From a virus: DNA of 64,000 nt. Below, piece after piece: positions 18,450 through 27,595 of this stretch. The notes under the pieces are model-generated. The model was given only the letters and a program-made list of their open reading frames with translations. It was not told where the DNA came from and searched no databases. The stretch spans positions 18,412-82,411 of IMG/VR virus record IMGVR_UViG_3300030098_001779, one strand, 5' to 3'. Each line of letters begins with the position of its first letter. Position 1 is the first letter of the stretch. A program made the translations under genes and the position numbers.

Positions 18450-20204
18450 ATGGCTATACTACGAAGTGATCAATCACAAGTGACATTTGCGGCTGAAGCT
18501 GCCCAAGGAGGAGATCCTGAGTTAAATTCAGGTACTCGTCATACGGGTGGTTTTAATGGGTTAATCAACGACAGTAATGATTTACCTGCAGGAAGCACAC
18601 AAATCACCTACGATAATGGAACTAACACTCTATATGTAGGGGATTTTATTAGAATTGGTAATGTAAATGCAGGAAGTAGTGAGTCTAGCAGTGATGCTGA
18701 CACATCTACAGCTACTGAATATGAAATAAGAAGAGTAGTTCACTTTACAGGAACTACTGCAGGTATTATATTTTTAGATAGACCAACAGCTTTTTTTCAT
18801 GCAAATAACGAAATTATAATAAATATAGAATCTACAGCTAGTACAGGATCTGTAAGTTATATTACAGACGTACCGGGAGTGTATGAAGCAGTTAGCGTGC
18901 CTGATATGGCACCTACTATAGAGCCTAGATACTTCTTAGGCACTACTGCAAAGAGACAACCTGCTGAATTTTATGCTGGACAACAATCATTTTCAGGGGG
19001 TATATCAGATATGGTTTTACTTAACGCAAATCCTTTAAGATTTCCGATAGGTAAAATGACAACTGTACCATCGTCTGTAGCATCTGATACTATTTTACTA
19101 GATGGAGCTGTTAAAAAAGGTGATATTTTTATTGATTGTGATGGAAGTGATGTGGGTAACTTAGCAGTAAACGATTATATCCAAATTACAGATGATTCTG
19201 GAGGCACAGATACTTCAGAAGTTAGACAGATAATTGCAGAACCCGGAACTGATATATTTAGATTAGATAAACCATTAAGGTTTGATCATGCAGATAATAC
19301 TCAAGTTCATGAAGTTTCAGGTGGAGCTTCTCCTACAGGGCATTTTACACATACTATTACTCCTACAAATGACTTAGACACAATCTCTATGCATGTGCAT
19401 ATGAGAGATAGTGGTGAAACTGCAGCAAATGACTTCAATAGAAGATTCTTTGGAGGAATGGTAGACTCAGCTACTATATCTGCAGATGAAGGTGGACTGT
19501 TAGCTTTTGGATGGGATACTATAAACTTCTTAGGTATGACACACAACCAAGCTGATCAAGCTACTGTAGGTAATAATATATACGCTGATGGTGGGGGTTC
19601 AGAAGATGCTGGTATGCCTAAGTATTCTATAATGAATAGTATTACATCTAGTGATATAAACTTCCCTTCAAATAATCCATATTATTTTTCACAAGGATCT
19701 ATCTCATTATTCGGACAAGAAATTGCTAGAATAAGAAGTTTTAACATTAATATTTCTAACTCAACAGAACCTAGATACTATATATCAGGCAGACATGGTA
19801 GAAACAGAGGACCGAATGAAATTAGAGAGGGAAGAAAAGCATATACCATGAGCTGTACATTAGCTCTACCAGATACAACTTCTGCATCAGCAAACACATT
19901 TACTGGTACTACAGGTGCATTAGAAATATTCAAACAGTTGCTTCTTGAAGGTAACTACGGTGATGCAGCTGGAGCCAAAGGTTTCGCGGTGCAAGTAGTA
20001 TTTACAAGAGGAAGTAACGACTCAATAACCATTGATATTCCGGGAGATGGCTCTGCAGGAACTGGTATAAACAATCAAGGAGCATTTATAACAGGTGCTC
20101 CACACAATATTACAGGAGATGGATCTGCGATGCAAGTAGATGTAGATATGATTTTCAGAGATTTGAAAATTACTGTTCTAGATTCTACTCCATCTTATGC
20201 ATAA
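18450..20204 (+). CDS. Putative major tail (tube) protein
   Basis: 584 residues, beta-rich with Ig-like character, low in Lys and Cys. N-terminus MAILRSDQSQVTFAAEAAQG. The C-terminal third (ARIRSFNINISNSTEPRYYI; FAVQVVFTRGSNDSITIDIP) has strands seen in siphophage tube proteins. It has its own class II promoter and a strong ribosome site, and is followed by the chaperone frameshift pair and tape measure, as in lambda-like tails. It is larger than a minimal tube protein, so extra decorating domains are likely. A sheath was considered but no sheath motif or companion tube gene is visible. Confidence 0.65.
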   Translation: MAILRSDQSQVTFAAEAAQGGDPELNSGTRHTGGFNGLINDSNDLPAGSTQITYDNGTNTLYVGDFIRIGNVNAGSSESSSDADTSTATEYEIRRVVHFTGTTAGIIFLDRPTAFFHANNEIIINIESTASTGSVSYITDVPGVYEAVSVPDMAPTIEPRYFLGTTAKRQPAEFYAGQQSFSGGISDMVLLNANPLRFPIGKMTTVPSSVASDTILLDGAVKKGDIFIDCDGSDVGNLAVNDYIQITDDSGGTDTSEVRQIIAEPGTDIFRLDKPLRFDHADNTQVHEVSGGASPTGHFTHTITPTNDLDTISMHVHMRDSGETAANDFNRRFFGGMVDSATISADEGGLLAFGWDTINFLGMTHNQADQATVGNNIYADGGGSEDAGMPKYSIMNSITSSDINFPSNNPYYFSQGSISLFGQEIARIRSFNINISNSTEPRYYISGRHGRNRGPNEIREGRKAYTMSCTLALPDTTSASANTFTGTTGALEIFKQLLLEGNYGDAAGAKGFAVQVVFTRGSNDSITIDIPGDGSAGTGINNQGAFITGAPHNITGDGSAMQVDVDMIFRDLKITVLDSTPSYA

Positions 20205-20231
20205 GAAATAAAGTAAAGATAAGGAGGACAT

Positions 20232-20576
20232 ATGGGTTTCGATTTAGCAAAATATCAAATCAAATCTGATCCTAGTGAAGTAACAGTTGATATCCCTGAA
20301 ACAGGAGATAGCTTTGAAGTGACTGTAAAACCTTTAAGCTGGAGCAAACAGAATCAACTTCTGTCTAATTCAGTTATTATAGGTAAAAATGGAGTCACAA
20401 GTTTTGATGGAGATGCTTATGTTAAAGCATATCTAAAAGAATATATAGTAAAAGCTCCATGGGGACCAACAAATGAAGCCTTTCTAGTATCTATTGATTC
20501 TAGATTAGGTAAAGCACTAGAAAATTTAGTACCAAAAGTTGATGAATTAGATACTGATGAATTAAAAAAAGCGTAG
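20232..20576 (+). CDS. Tail assembly chaperone (gpG-like)
   Basis: 114 residues, starting MGFDLAKYQIKSDP after AAGGAGG. The position between major tail protein and tape measure and the slippery A AAA AAA run at codons 111-113 match the G/GT chaperone system of long-tailed phages. These chaperones hold the tape measure protein before tube polymerisation. The zero-frame product ends two codons after the slip site. Acidic C-terminus (DELDTDELKKA). Confidence 0.8.
   Translation: MGFDLAKYQIKSDPSEVTVDIPETGDSFEVTVKPLSWSKQNQLLSNSVIIGKNGVTSFDGDAYVKAYLKEYIVKAPWGPTNEAFLVSIDSRLGKALENLVPKVDELDTDELKKA
20564..20570 (+). other. Probable -1 ribosomal frameshift site (A AAA AAA)
   Basis: Seven A residues phased as A AAA AAA in the upstream frame, immediately before GCG TAG. 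A -1 slip reads on without a stop into the downstream frame (AGC GTA GAT GCC TTT TTG AAG), giving a fusion of 113 + 83 residues. The arrangement is the one expected for tail chaperones. No stimulatory pseudoknot was worked out. Confidence 0.8.
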
Positions 20577-20584
20577 ATGCCTTT

Positions 20585-20821
20585 TTGAAGGGGCATGATT
20601 CTGATCTACAAAGTGAGGAAAAAGTAATTTTAGGTTATTGGTCTCTCACTATCAGATTGCTTCAATTAGGCATACCTTGGGATTTTATCCAAGAGTTAAG
20701 TTTACCACAAGTTATAATGGTAACAACGCTTGCGGCTTCTATGCTCGAAGTTGAGAAAGAAAAAAACGTAAATGTTGATGCTGCTTATTCAGGAATGGCA
20801 GCCTATTATGGAGGAATGTAA
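20585..20821 (+). CDS. Frameshifted extension of tail chaperone (gpT-like)
   Basis: An open frame of 78 codons counted from a TTG, with no ribosome binding site. It is open and in -1 phase from the upstream slippery site at 20570, so it is most likely translated only as the C-terminal part of a GT-type fusion of about 196 residues. Content is helical (SLTIRLLQLGIPWDFIQELS), ending YSGMAAYYGGM. The tape measure gene starts 3 nt after its stop. Independent translation from TTG is the less likely alternative. Confidence 0.75.
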   Translation: MKGHDSDLQSEEKVILGYWSLTIRLLQLGIPWDFIQELSLPQVIMVTTLAASMLEVEKEKNVNVDAAYSGMAAYYGGM

Positions 20822-20824
20822 CCT

Positions 20825-22006
20825 ATGACCATGGAAAGGGGTGCCGGTAGACTCGGCAGAATTAGAAGAGCGGCTTCAGTTGCGGCTGCAAGTCCGGGTA
20901 GAACTGCGTTAAGAGCAGGAGCTATTGGTGGAAACATAGCTACATTCGGAGCTTCAGGATTTCTTGGTAAAACCTTAATGGGTATTAAGAAAGATATTTC
21001 TAGTCCTAATGGTGGTTTCTTTAAAACTCTTAGTAAAAATAAAGCGTTTTTAGGTATTAACTTTGGAGTAGGTTCACTACTAAAGCAATCACAGGTATTT
21101 ACTGGTATTATAGGATCAATATTACAGATAATTGGTGCAATGGTGGATGCATTTATAGCTCCATTTATAGTCCCATTGTTTGTACCTTTAGCTAAAAAAG
21201 CAGGATCATTCATTCCTAAAATTCAAAAATATTCTCAACAACTAGCAGAAAAATGGGTTCCTAGAATTCAAGAAGCCTTTCAAAATTTAACTGGTGGAAA
21301 AGGACCATTTTTAGAAAGATTAAAAGAATTTATATTTGGTTTCTTAGATGGAGTACCTGAATTCTTAAATGATGTATTCGCTGGAATGGGTTTTGACGAA
21401 TTTGGAGCATCAGTTGAAAGATATTCTCAGATGGTTGCAAATGTATTTAAAGCTCTATATAATATTATTTTTGATTTGATAATACCGGGCTTTGATAAAA
21501 TAGGTGTTTTAATTGGAAATGTAATAGGTGGATTTAATGATTTAGGAAATGCTTTTGAATATGTTATTGCTTTAACTAGAGAAGCATTTGGAAAATTTCA
21601 ATTAGGTATAGAAAATTTATTAGATATAGTAAAATTAGGTAGAATGAGTGATACTGAAGAAGCTATGTTACAATCAGATATAGAAAGATTCGGAGCTACT
21701 AGAGACGAAATAGGAACTGCAATGTCCTTATCTAGACAAATTAGAAACATGGAATTTACTGATGAAGCAAATGCAGCAATGAAGAATAGATATGGTATAG
21801 ATGCTAGAACTGTACATTCAGGTGAAACTAGAGGATTACTGCAAGAAGGATTTACTCAAAGTGAAATACAAAATATGATTCAGGCTTTATTCATGGATAC
21901 GATGAAAACTGGTGGTAATGTTAACTTTAAATTCGGACAAGAAGGTGGTATGTTTAATAACTTTGGATCATTAATGTCAGCAGGATTTAGTAGTAACGGA
22001 AAATAA
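20825..22006 (+). CDS. Putative tape measure protein (short)
   Basis: 393 residues. A basic, Ala/Gly-rich N-terminus is followed by a hydrophobic region at about 85-130 (FTGIIGSILQIIGAMVDAFI) typical of tape measure proteins, then amphipathic helices. Its location directly after the frameshifted chaperone pair is diagnostic. With the usual approximate rule of 0.15 nm per residue, the tail would be about 60 nm, short for a siphophage. Alternatively part of the tape measure function lies elsewhere. ATG with an ACCTATG context; the ribosome site is weak, so coupling to the upstream gene is likely. Confidence 0.75.
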   Translation: MTMERGAGRLGRIRRAASVAAASPGRTALRAGAIGGNIATFGASGFLGKTLMGIKKDISSPNGGFFKTLSKNKAFLGINFGVGSLLKQSQVFTGIIGSILQIIGAMVDAFIAPFIVPLFVPLAKKAGSFIPKIQKYSQQLAEKWVPRIQEAFQNLTGGKGPFLERLKEFIFGFLDGVPEFLNDVFAGMGFDEFGASVERYSQMVANVFKALYNIIFDLIIPGFDKIGVLIGNVIGGFNDLGNAFEYVIALTREAFGKFQLGIENLLDIVKLGRMSDTEEAMLQSDIERFGATRDEIGTAMSLSRQIRNMEFTDEANAAMKNRYGIDARTVHSGETRGLLQEGFTQSEIQNMIQALFMDTMKTGGNVNFKFGQEGGMFNNFGSLMSAGFSSNGK

Positions 22007-22018
22007 ATAAGGAGAATT

Positions 22019-22564
22019 ATGGCAGAAGGAACACTATCAATACTATTAAGAAACGGAACACATGCCGCAGCTACGAAAAGATTAGCTTTGAAATGTGATA
22101 ATATTAGTATTCAATTAGGTAGAACACCTATTCAGGTTCCTATTCCCACAACCACGCCACAGTTAATTGACTTAGGTACTATTAGACCTACAATTTCTTG
22201 TGCTGGATTGGTTGATACTGTAGGTGGAGATACTACAAATACATCAGATACAGCTGAAGTAAGAGGAATGGCTAGTTTTAGTTACAATGATGGATCTAGC
22301 AGTCAGACTTATTTTATACCATATAAAAATTATTTAGAACAATTCATATGTGAAGAACTATATTCTTCAGATAAACTCGTACAAGTACAGATAGGTGATC
22401 CTAGTGTAGGTATTGGTAGTTCAGCTAATGGTTTTTCAACTGGTGGATCTATTTATGAATGTGCTGTACAAAGTTGTAACTTTACATTAGTGCCGGGATT
22501 TGAAGATAGATATCAATTTGCATTACAATTCGTAGCAAAAACTGCAAATCATGTGTTTGACTAG
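22019..22564 (+). CDS. Putative distal tail or tail-tip adaptor protein
   Basis: 181 residues, beta-rich, with IQLGRTPIQVPIPTTTPQLI and several Cys residues. It occupies the slot between tape measure and the large tail-tip protein where distal tail proteins are normally found. Ribosome site AAGGAG is well spaced. No specific family recognised from sequence; the assignment is positional. Confidence 0.55.
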   Translation: MAEGTLSILLRNGTHAAATKRLALKCDNISIQLGRTPIQVPIPTTTPQLIDLGTIRPTISCAGLVDTVGGDTTNTSDTAEVRGMASFSYNDGSSSQTYFIPYKNYLEQFICEELYSSDKLVQVQIGDPSVGIGSSANGFSTGGSIYECAVQSCNFTLVPGFEDRYQFALQFVAKTANHVFD

Positions 22565-22572
22565 GAGAAAAG

Positions 22573-25500
22573 ATGGCAAAATTAGCAGAGCTTTATTACT
22601 GGACAGGAGATAATCCTAACCACAATATTACAGATCAATGGAAGAGAGCAGAAACAGCACAATCTGGAAATGCTCTTAACTATGTTGAATTTACCCATGA
22701 ATTAGGTAATCCTGCAGAGGCATATATTACTTTACTCAATCCAGTCCCTAACCCTTTCTCAGGAACACTAGATAAGAAAACTGGTCCACTAAATATTTTA
22801 ACAGCTTCTGAAGATGATGGCACAGCAAGTGCTGTATTTGCAGATTTACAAAGAGTATATTTAAGAGATCCTGAAACAAAAATTATATTAATAGCAGGGC
22901 GAATATATGATATTGAAAACGATTTTAATAAAATGCAAGGACATACAGTAAATCTTAGAGTAAAAGATGAACTAGAAATGTTAAGAGGTGTATATACCAA
23001 AGATTTAAATGAATTTTCTATAACAGGTGGTAGTACAAAAAGATCAGATGTAATTAAAACATCTCTTATTGGTAATGCTGCATTTAATACACCTGCCGCA
23101 TTAGGACTATCTAATAAAGTAGATACATCAGATTCTAATAGATTCAATGATTCTTTAAGAACTTACCCTACTAATTATGTTGGAAGTATAGATTCAAAAA
23201 AATCCAACTCTAATTTACTAGGTATGATTGCAGAATTAGCTCAAGAAGATCCTAATGATAGTACAAGCACAACTATTGCAGATAATTTTGGATATGATTA
23301 CTATATTGACCATAACTTCCAATCTGTAGACAATAGTGGAGCAGATACAACAACCCCACCAACACCACATTTAAATTATTTTCCAAGAGGAACAAGACCA
23401 AATTCAAATGTATCAAGTTTTGGTTTAACAGTTGAGTTTCCTACAACAGGAACTTTTGCTGAAACAGGGCAGAAAGTGGCAATGTTAGATGACTTTGACT
23501 TTGAACGCCCTAAAAATGAAATATTTACAGATTGTACTTTAGATGGAATTAAAAATAAAGAGGGTGAATTTACTAAAAACTTTGAAGTTATTAATGTTTC
23601 AAGTATAAGTGGTACATTTACATGGTCAGAAAAAGAATTTTCAAACGAAATAGATAGAACAAAAGTTGCTGGTACTTCAGCTGCGGAGACTTTAAATTTA
23701 TTAAATGCAGATGGTTCTGGTACTCCTACACCAGTAGCAACAGTTCAATATCAAAGTAAAACAAGTGGAAGTGGATATTTATTAATATCTGATTTGCTTG
23801 CTGCTTTTCCTTCAGGCACTACACAGGTCATGTTAAAAGGAGCTTCAAGTAATACAACTTGTTTATTTACTCCTAGCACAGATAGACCTAGAGAACAATT
23901 AGGTGTAAAAAGAACTTTTAGAACTAAATATGGATTGGAAACTGATGTAGATAACATTAGAAAAAAGATAGCTGGTAAACTTTCTAGATCAGGAGCAAGT
24001 GGAACAGATATCCTAAGAGGAAGTTTTGCTTTTCCAAGGATGCCATATTTTTTTAAAGATGTAACACCAACTAGCAGTAGTAGCACTGTTTGTAATATGT
24101 CAATTAATCCAGAGTCTTTTGGGTTTGAAAAAGGTATGACAATAGGTACATTAGATTCATCAGGCAATATAGAAGATTTTAGCTATGCCTCAAACACTTC
24201 AAGTAGTTCTATTACTACTACAGGAATATCTGATACTTCTGGAAGTGCTGGATCTTTCTCTGGTTCTACCACAGCAAGATTTTTTGTGCCTGTAAGAGCA
24301 GGAGATATGATATTTGTATCAAATCCAACTGAAAGTGTAACCAGTAATATGTTAGTTACTAAACTTGAGTTCAGACAAGGAGCAGGTTTAGGACATAGTA
24401 CAAGAGTAGAGGTAGTAGGTAAAGATGCAGCTGTTGGTGGCAAGGTGCCTAAGATAACTGTATCTAATGTTGATAATGGTGCAGGTACAGAAGGAACTAG
24501 AGTAGCAAGAGGAACATTTAATTTTAGTTTTCCAGATGATGGTTCAAATAATTCAGTAAAATTTACACCTAATGCATCTAATAAACACGATCAAATTGAC
24601 GTAAGTGCAGGTATATTACTATTTGATAATGGTGAAAAATTTGCTATAAGTGCTCATACTTTAACTTTAGGTACACTTTTTGACCCTGATAATCCTGCTT
24701 CAACAACATTTAATATATATTTTGACCCTGACGCATCTGAAACACAATTTCAAATAGTATTACAGAATGGTTTTGATGCAGTTTCAGATCATAATACAAC
24801 CCTCATAGGTTGGGCAAGAGCTGATGAAGATCCTGCTGGTATAGTTGAATTTTTAATAGGTATAAATCCAGATGGTCAAAGTATTGGACTGTCTACAGAA
24901 ATACATAGCCCGAAAAACTCTGTATCTGTAGACTCAGGTGGATTAACAATAAGAGAGGGTGATGAGACAGATTCTTTCTTAAACTTTACTAAATTAGTTA
25001 GCACCACTGATACTAATGTTTTAAAAATGTTCGTAGCTGATGCTTCTACATTTAATGGTAACACAGCAACAGGAGGTTCAGGTACACCAACTGTAAACAT
25101 GCAAATGTTTCTCGCTAATAGTAATTCAACTATGACTATTGGTAGTCTCGGTAACTTTGTTCTAAGACCTCATGCAAATGATGCTGTATTAGGAACATCT
25201 AGCAGAGGTTGGAACACCATATATACTCAAAATTTATATTCTACTTCAGGTGATTTACAGCTAAAAAGTGGAGTAAGTTCTGCTAGTGGGGTTACTTTTG
25301 GAGATGGAAGCACTGGTGGTATTATAACTATAGGGACTGAAAATTCTTCTCAAAGCACAAGTGGTTTAAGTGAAGGTGGTAAAATCTATGCTAAAACTGA
25401 TAGTAAATTATATTTTAGAGCTCACGGCGATGGCACTGAGTATGATCTAACTGGCGGAGGAGGTGGTGGATCAACTGCATTAGATGATATTACAGCAGGT

Positions 25501-26550
25501 GATGCCGAATCTACACTAGCTACAACAGCAGGTAATATAATAATAGATGCACAGGGCACTGACACTGATGTGATTATTAAAGTGGATGATGCTGATACAT
25601 CAGTCGATGCAGTTACATTTGATGGTAGTAATGCAGGAACAGCTTCATTTAATAATAGAGTAAGAGCTGCTGATGGTAGTGCTAGTTCCCCTACATTTAG
25701 TTTTACTGGGGATACAGATACGGGTATGTATAAATACGCTGCAAATGCACCCGGTTTTTCTACTCAAGGAAGTTTAGTTGCATATTTTGATGATGATTAT
25801 TTCTATGTAAAAGATGGACTTGTTGCTATAGATGACACTAATACATTCATAAATTGGGGAGTAGACTCGACTTTTGGTTTAGCGGATTCAATATACTTTG
25901 TTACAGGTGGCACTACGAATACAGTACACTACAATGGTTATGTATTTGCAGCTGAGGGTTTTATACCTTCTCTCACTGACACAGATACTTATGTAGATAA
26001 TGGTGGGGCAAATGTTTTAAGAATAATAGCAGGTAATGCTACTGCAGCAGAATTCACAAATGATGGTTCAGACAATATGGAAGTGGGTATAGCTGGAATA
26101 CATAGCAATAGCTATAATTTAATAGTTAGAGGAAGTGCTGCTAAAACAGCTGGAGGCACTACATGGGTAGATGCATCTGATGATAGAATAAAAACTGACG
26201 TGTTATCGCTTACAGGTGCAACTGAAACATTAAAAAAATTAAATCCAATATCTTTTAAGTATACAGATGAGTGGAGAACTGCAACAAAGAATAAATCTCA
26301 CACTATGCATGGTTTCTTAGCAAGTGATTATGAGAATACTTTTCCAGATTTTACAGATGTCACTGATTTAAAATTAGTTAAAACAGCCGATGATACTTAC
26401 AAAACAAAAAGTAAAAGTGAAGAAGTGGGAGATGACGAAACTATAATGTATGAGGATGTTAAATTTATTGATACTACCTCATTAGTGCCGCATTTAGTTG
26501 CATCAATAAAAGAATTAGAAGATAGAATAACTAAACTAGAAGGAGAATAA
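22573..26550 (+). CDS. Tail-tip/fibre protein with C-terminal S74 self-cleaving chaperone
   Basis: 1325 residues. About 1-340 looks like a tail hub or baseplate-type domain (YYWTGDNPNHNITDQW; VKDELEMLRGVY). About 380-640 carries further beta domains, and 640-1190 is fibre-like with Gly/Ser/Asp repeats and a TGMYKYAANAPGF strand. The last 124 residues are an intramolecular chaperone (peptidase S74, endosialidase type). Ser1202 and Lys1207 in ASDDRIKTDV form the catalytic pair, followed by LKKLNPISFKY and HGFLASDYENTFPD, and it ends in a coiled coil (ASIKELEDRITKLEGE). By family knowledge the chaperone trimerises the fibre and is then cut off just before Ser1202. Fusion of a hub-like N-terminus to an S74 fibre in one chain is notable. 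Confidence 0.85.
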   Translation: MAKLAELYYWTGDNPNHNITDQWKRAETAQSGNALNYVEFTHELGNPAEAYITLLNPVPNPFSGTLDKKTGPLNILTASEDDGTASAVFADLQRVYLRDPETKIILIAGRIYDIENDFNKMQGHTVNLRVKDELEMLRGVYTKDLNEFSITGGSTKRSDVIKTSLIGNAAFNTPAALGLSNKVDTSDSNRFNDSLRTYPTNYVGSIDSKKSNSNLLGMIAELAQEDPNDSTSTTIADNFGYDYYIDHNFQSVDNSGADTTTPPTPHLNYFPRGTRPNSNVSSFGLTVEFPTTGTFAETGQKVAMLDDFDFERPKNEIFTDCTLDGIKNKEGEFTKNFEVINVSSISGTFTWSEKEFSNEIDRTKVAGTSAAETLNLLNADGSGTPTPVATVQYQSKTSGSGYLLISDLLAAFPSGTTQVMLKGASSNTTCLFTPSTDRPREQLGVKRTFRTKYGLETDVDNIRKKIAGKLSRSGASGTDILRGSFAFPRMPYFFKDVTPTSSSSTVCNMSINPESFGFEKGMTIGTLDSSGNIEDFSYASNTSSSSITTTGISDTSGSAGSFSGSTTARFFVPVRAGDMIFVSNPTESVTSNMLVTKLEFRQGAGLGHSTRVEVVGKDAAVGGKVPKITVSNVDNGAGTEGTRVARGTFNFSFPDDGSNNSVKFTPNASNKHDQIDVSAGILLFDNGEKFAISAHTLTLGTLFDPDNPASTTFNIYFDPDASETQFQIVLQNGFDAVSDHNTTLIGWARADEDPAGIVEFLIGINPDGQSIGLSTEIHSPKNSVSVDSGGLTIREGDETDSFLNFTKLVSTTDTNVLKMFVADASTFNGNTATGGSGTPTVNMQMFLANSNSTMTIGSLGNFVLRPHANDAVLGTSSRGWNTIYTQNLYSTSGDLQLKSGVSSASGVTFGDGSTGGIITIGTENSSQSTSGLSEGGKIYAKTDSKLYFRAHGDGTEYDLTGGGGGGSTALDDITAGDAESTLATTAGNIIIDAQGTDTDVIIKVDDADTSVDAVTFDGSNAGTASFNNRVRAADGSASSPTFSFTGDTDTGMYKYAANAPGFSTQGSLVAYFDDDYFYVKDGLVAIDDTNTFINWGVDSTFGLADSIYFVTGGTTNTVHYNGYVFAAEGFIPSLTDTDTYVDNGGANVLRIIAGNATAAEFTNDGSDNMEVGIAGIHSNSYNLIVRGSAAKTAGGTTWVDASDDRIKTDVLSLTGATETLKKLNPISFKYTDEWRTATKNKSHTMHGFLASDYENTFPDFTDVTDLKLVKTADDTYKTKSKSEEVGDDETIMYEDVKFIDTTSLVPHLVASIKELEDRITKLEGE

Positions 26551-26551
26551 T

Positions 26552-26749
26552 ATGCCAGATATAACAGTAAGTTTTACAGATGCTCAATGGACTAGAATAG
26601 TAGCAGCAACATCTCACATAAAGGGACCATCAATAACAGATAATCCGGGAGATGTAACTGTAGATTATTTTTCTACGTTGTGGAAACAAATGGTTTCTAA
26701 TAAAGTAAAAGAATATGAAAAGCAGCAAGCATCAGTTGATGACTTCTAA
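26552..26749 (+). CDS. Small hypothetical tail-associated protein
   Basis: 65 residues (MPDITVSFTDAQWTRIVAAT start), mostly helical. It begins 1 nt after the S74 protein stop. Proteins with a DITVSFTD-AQW start and a WKQMV-NKVK-YE helix often follow tail fibres in marine phages and may cap or assist them; this is my recollection of context rather than a named family. Confidence 0.65.
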   Translation: MPDITVSFTDAQWTRIVAATSHIKGPSITDNPGDVTVDYFSTLWKQMVSNKVKEYEKQQASVDDF

Positions 26750-27011
26750 ATTTAATAAAGAAAAAGCTCTAAAAAGTTTAGATGTATTATTTGATATATT
26801 TAAAGATATATCTACAAATGCTGACGAAGTTTTTAAAAAGAGATGTCCTTATAAAAATGCAAAGTCTAGATGTACTGCTAAATTTGAATGTAAAAATCAA
26901 TATAATATTAAGAAATTTGGAGAAAGCCCTGTTTGTACAGGATCAGATTTACTTGATTACAGACCAGCGTGGATACCAGATAAAAGATTAAATTCTAATA
27001 ATGAGACTTGA
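26739..27011 (+). CDS. Small cysteine-containing protein, putative zinc binder
   Basis: 90 residues from the ATG at 26739 (MTSKFNKEKALKSLDVLF). An in-frame ATG eight codons earlier (26715) lies deeper in the previous gene and has no better ribosome site. Four Cys within CPYKNAKSRCTAKFECKNQ and ESPVC could bind one zinc. Overlaps both neighbours by 11 nt. Function unknown. Confidence 0.6.
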   Translation: MTSKFNKEKALKSLDVLFDIFKDISTNADEVFKKRCPYKNAKSRCTAKFECKNQYNIKKFGESPVCTGSDLLDYRPAWIPDKRLNSNNET

Positions 27012-27381
27012 TACTAAAGTAATTAAATATAGGAATCAAAACCCTTTTATGTCAACACGTCAGATTGCAAGAGAGGTTGGAGCTTCTGTAAGTTGGGTGC
27101 ATAACATATTAAAAACAGCTAACTTACCTACAAACCCACCTAAGAAGAAAAAGATTACTTATATCTGCCCAGAATGTAAACAACTTGTTAATGCTAGACG
27201 TAAATTCTGTAGTGAAAAATGTAAATACAACTATAGAAATCCTTTACTTACTTGTCATTATTGCCACGCAAAGTTCAGAAGATCTAGGTCAAGAGTAATA
27301 GCAGCCATAAAAAGAGGCTGTGATCACATATATTGTGACCAAAAATGTACAAATAGAGCAAAAAGAGACAAAATTACTTGA
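27001..27381 (+). CDS. HTH plus double zinc-finger DNA-binding protein
   Basis: 126 residues. Residues about 17-42 (STRQIAREVGASVSWVHNIL) form a helix-turn-helix. The rest contains paired Cys motifs: CPEC-x11-CSEKC and CHYC-x17-CDQKC, two zinc-finger-like units in a basic context. A DNA-binding role is well supported; whether it is a transcription regulator or a nuclease accessory is open. It lies immediately upstream of a class I promoter whose -35 overlaps its stop codon, so it could act on that promoter, but nothing shows this directly. Confidence 0.75.
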   Translation: MRLDTKVIKYRNQNPFMSTRQIAREVGASVSWVHNILKTANLPTNPPKKKKITYICPECKQLVNARRKFCSEKCKYNYRNPLLTCHYCHAKFRRSRSRVIAAIKRGCDHIYCDQKCTNRAKRDKIT

Positions 27382-27407
27382 CACGCCTACCCCAAATATG
27401 ATATAAT
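27378..27407 (+). promoter_or_regulatory. Strong class I promoter with extended -10
   Basis: Perfect TTGACA, 18-nt spacer, perfect TATAAT, plus TGA immediately before the -10 (extended -10). The downstream dyad half is degenerate here (CCCAA instead of GTCAA). The predicted start, about 27414, is the first base of the long RNA stem that follows. Confidence 0.85.
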
Positions 27408-27410
27408 TAA

Positions 27411-27546
27411 TAATGTATTAAGGAATAAAGTTATTATTCTGAAGTCGCCCTTGACTACAACTGAGAGTATCAGGGGCAAGAGAGAGAAACTCAGAACTCT
27501 CTCTAAGACATAGTGCGAATTAATAACATTTATTCCATTAATACAA
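27411..27546 (+). ncRNA. Structured leader RNA: 23-bp stem, two hairpins, complementary loops
   Basis: 27414-27436 pairs with 27521-27545 in 23 Watson-Crick pairs, broken only by single bulged A residues at 27528 and 27537. Inside are hairpin B (27447-27454 with 27470-27477, extended by 27456-27458 with 27467-27469) and hairpin C (27479-27486 with 27497-27504, 8 pairs). Loop B contains CTGAG (27461-27465) and loop C contains CTCAG (27490-27494), which can form a 5-bp kissing contact. Helices B and C are separated by a single A. No coding potential is seen. Three-way geometry with kissing loops recalls purine-type riboswitches, but the conserved core of that class is absent. Could be a leader regulator, a stable small RNA or a thermosensor for the heat shock gene downstream. 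Confidence 0.7.
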
Positions 27547-27556
27547 TGATACGGAT

Positions 27557-27595
27557 GGGGAGATGCAGATAAATCATTGGATTACTGCACTCCCC
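27557..27595 (+). promoter_or_regulatory. Stable hairpin upstream of hsp20 ribosome site
   Basis: GGGGAG pairs with CTCCCC and, after one bulged A, TGCAG with CTGCA; an inner 4-bp extension closes an ATTG tetraloop. No T-run follows, so it is not a canonical terminator. It ends 20 nt before the AGGAGGAG ribosome site and may insulate it, halt processing, or form the 3' end of the structured RNA. Confidence 0.65.

Noticed and set aside
18450-20204. Contractile tail sheath for the 584-residue protein
   Set aside because: No sheath-type C-terminal signature, no separate tube gene next to it and no baseplate wedge set; siphovirus major tail protein fits better.
26715-26738. Upstream ATG of the Cys-containing small gene
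   Set aside because: It deepens the overlap with the preceding gene and has no better ribosome site than the ATG at 26739.
27411-27546. tRNA, tmRNA or purine riboswitch for the structured leader
   Set aside because: No acceptor/T-arm GTTC pattern, no CCA end, and the junction lacks the conserved purine-riboswitch core. Hammerhead core (CUGAUGA ... GAAA) is also absent.
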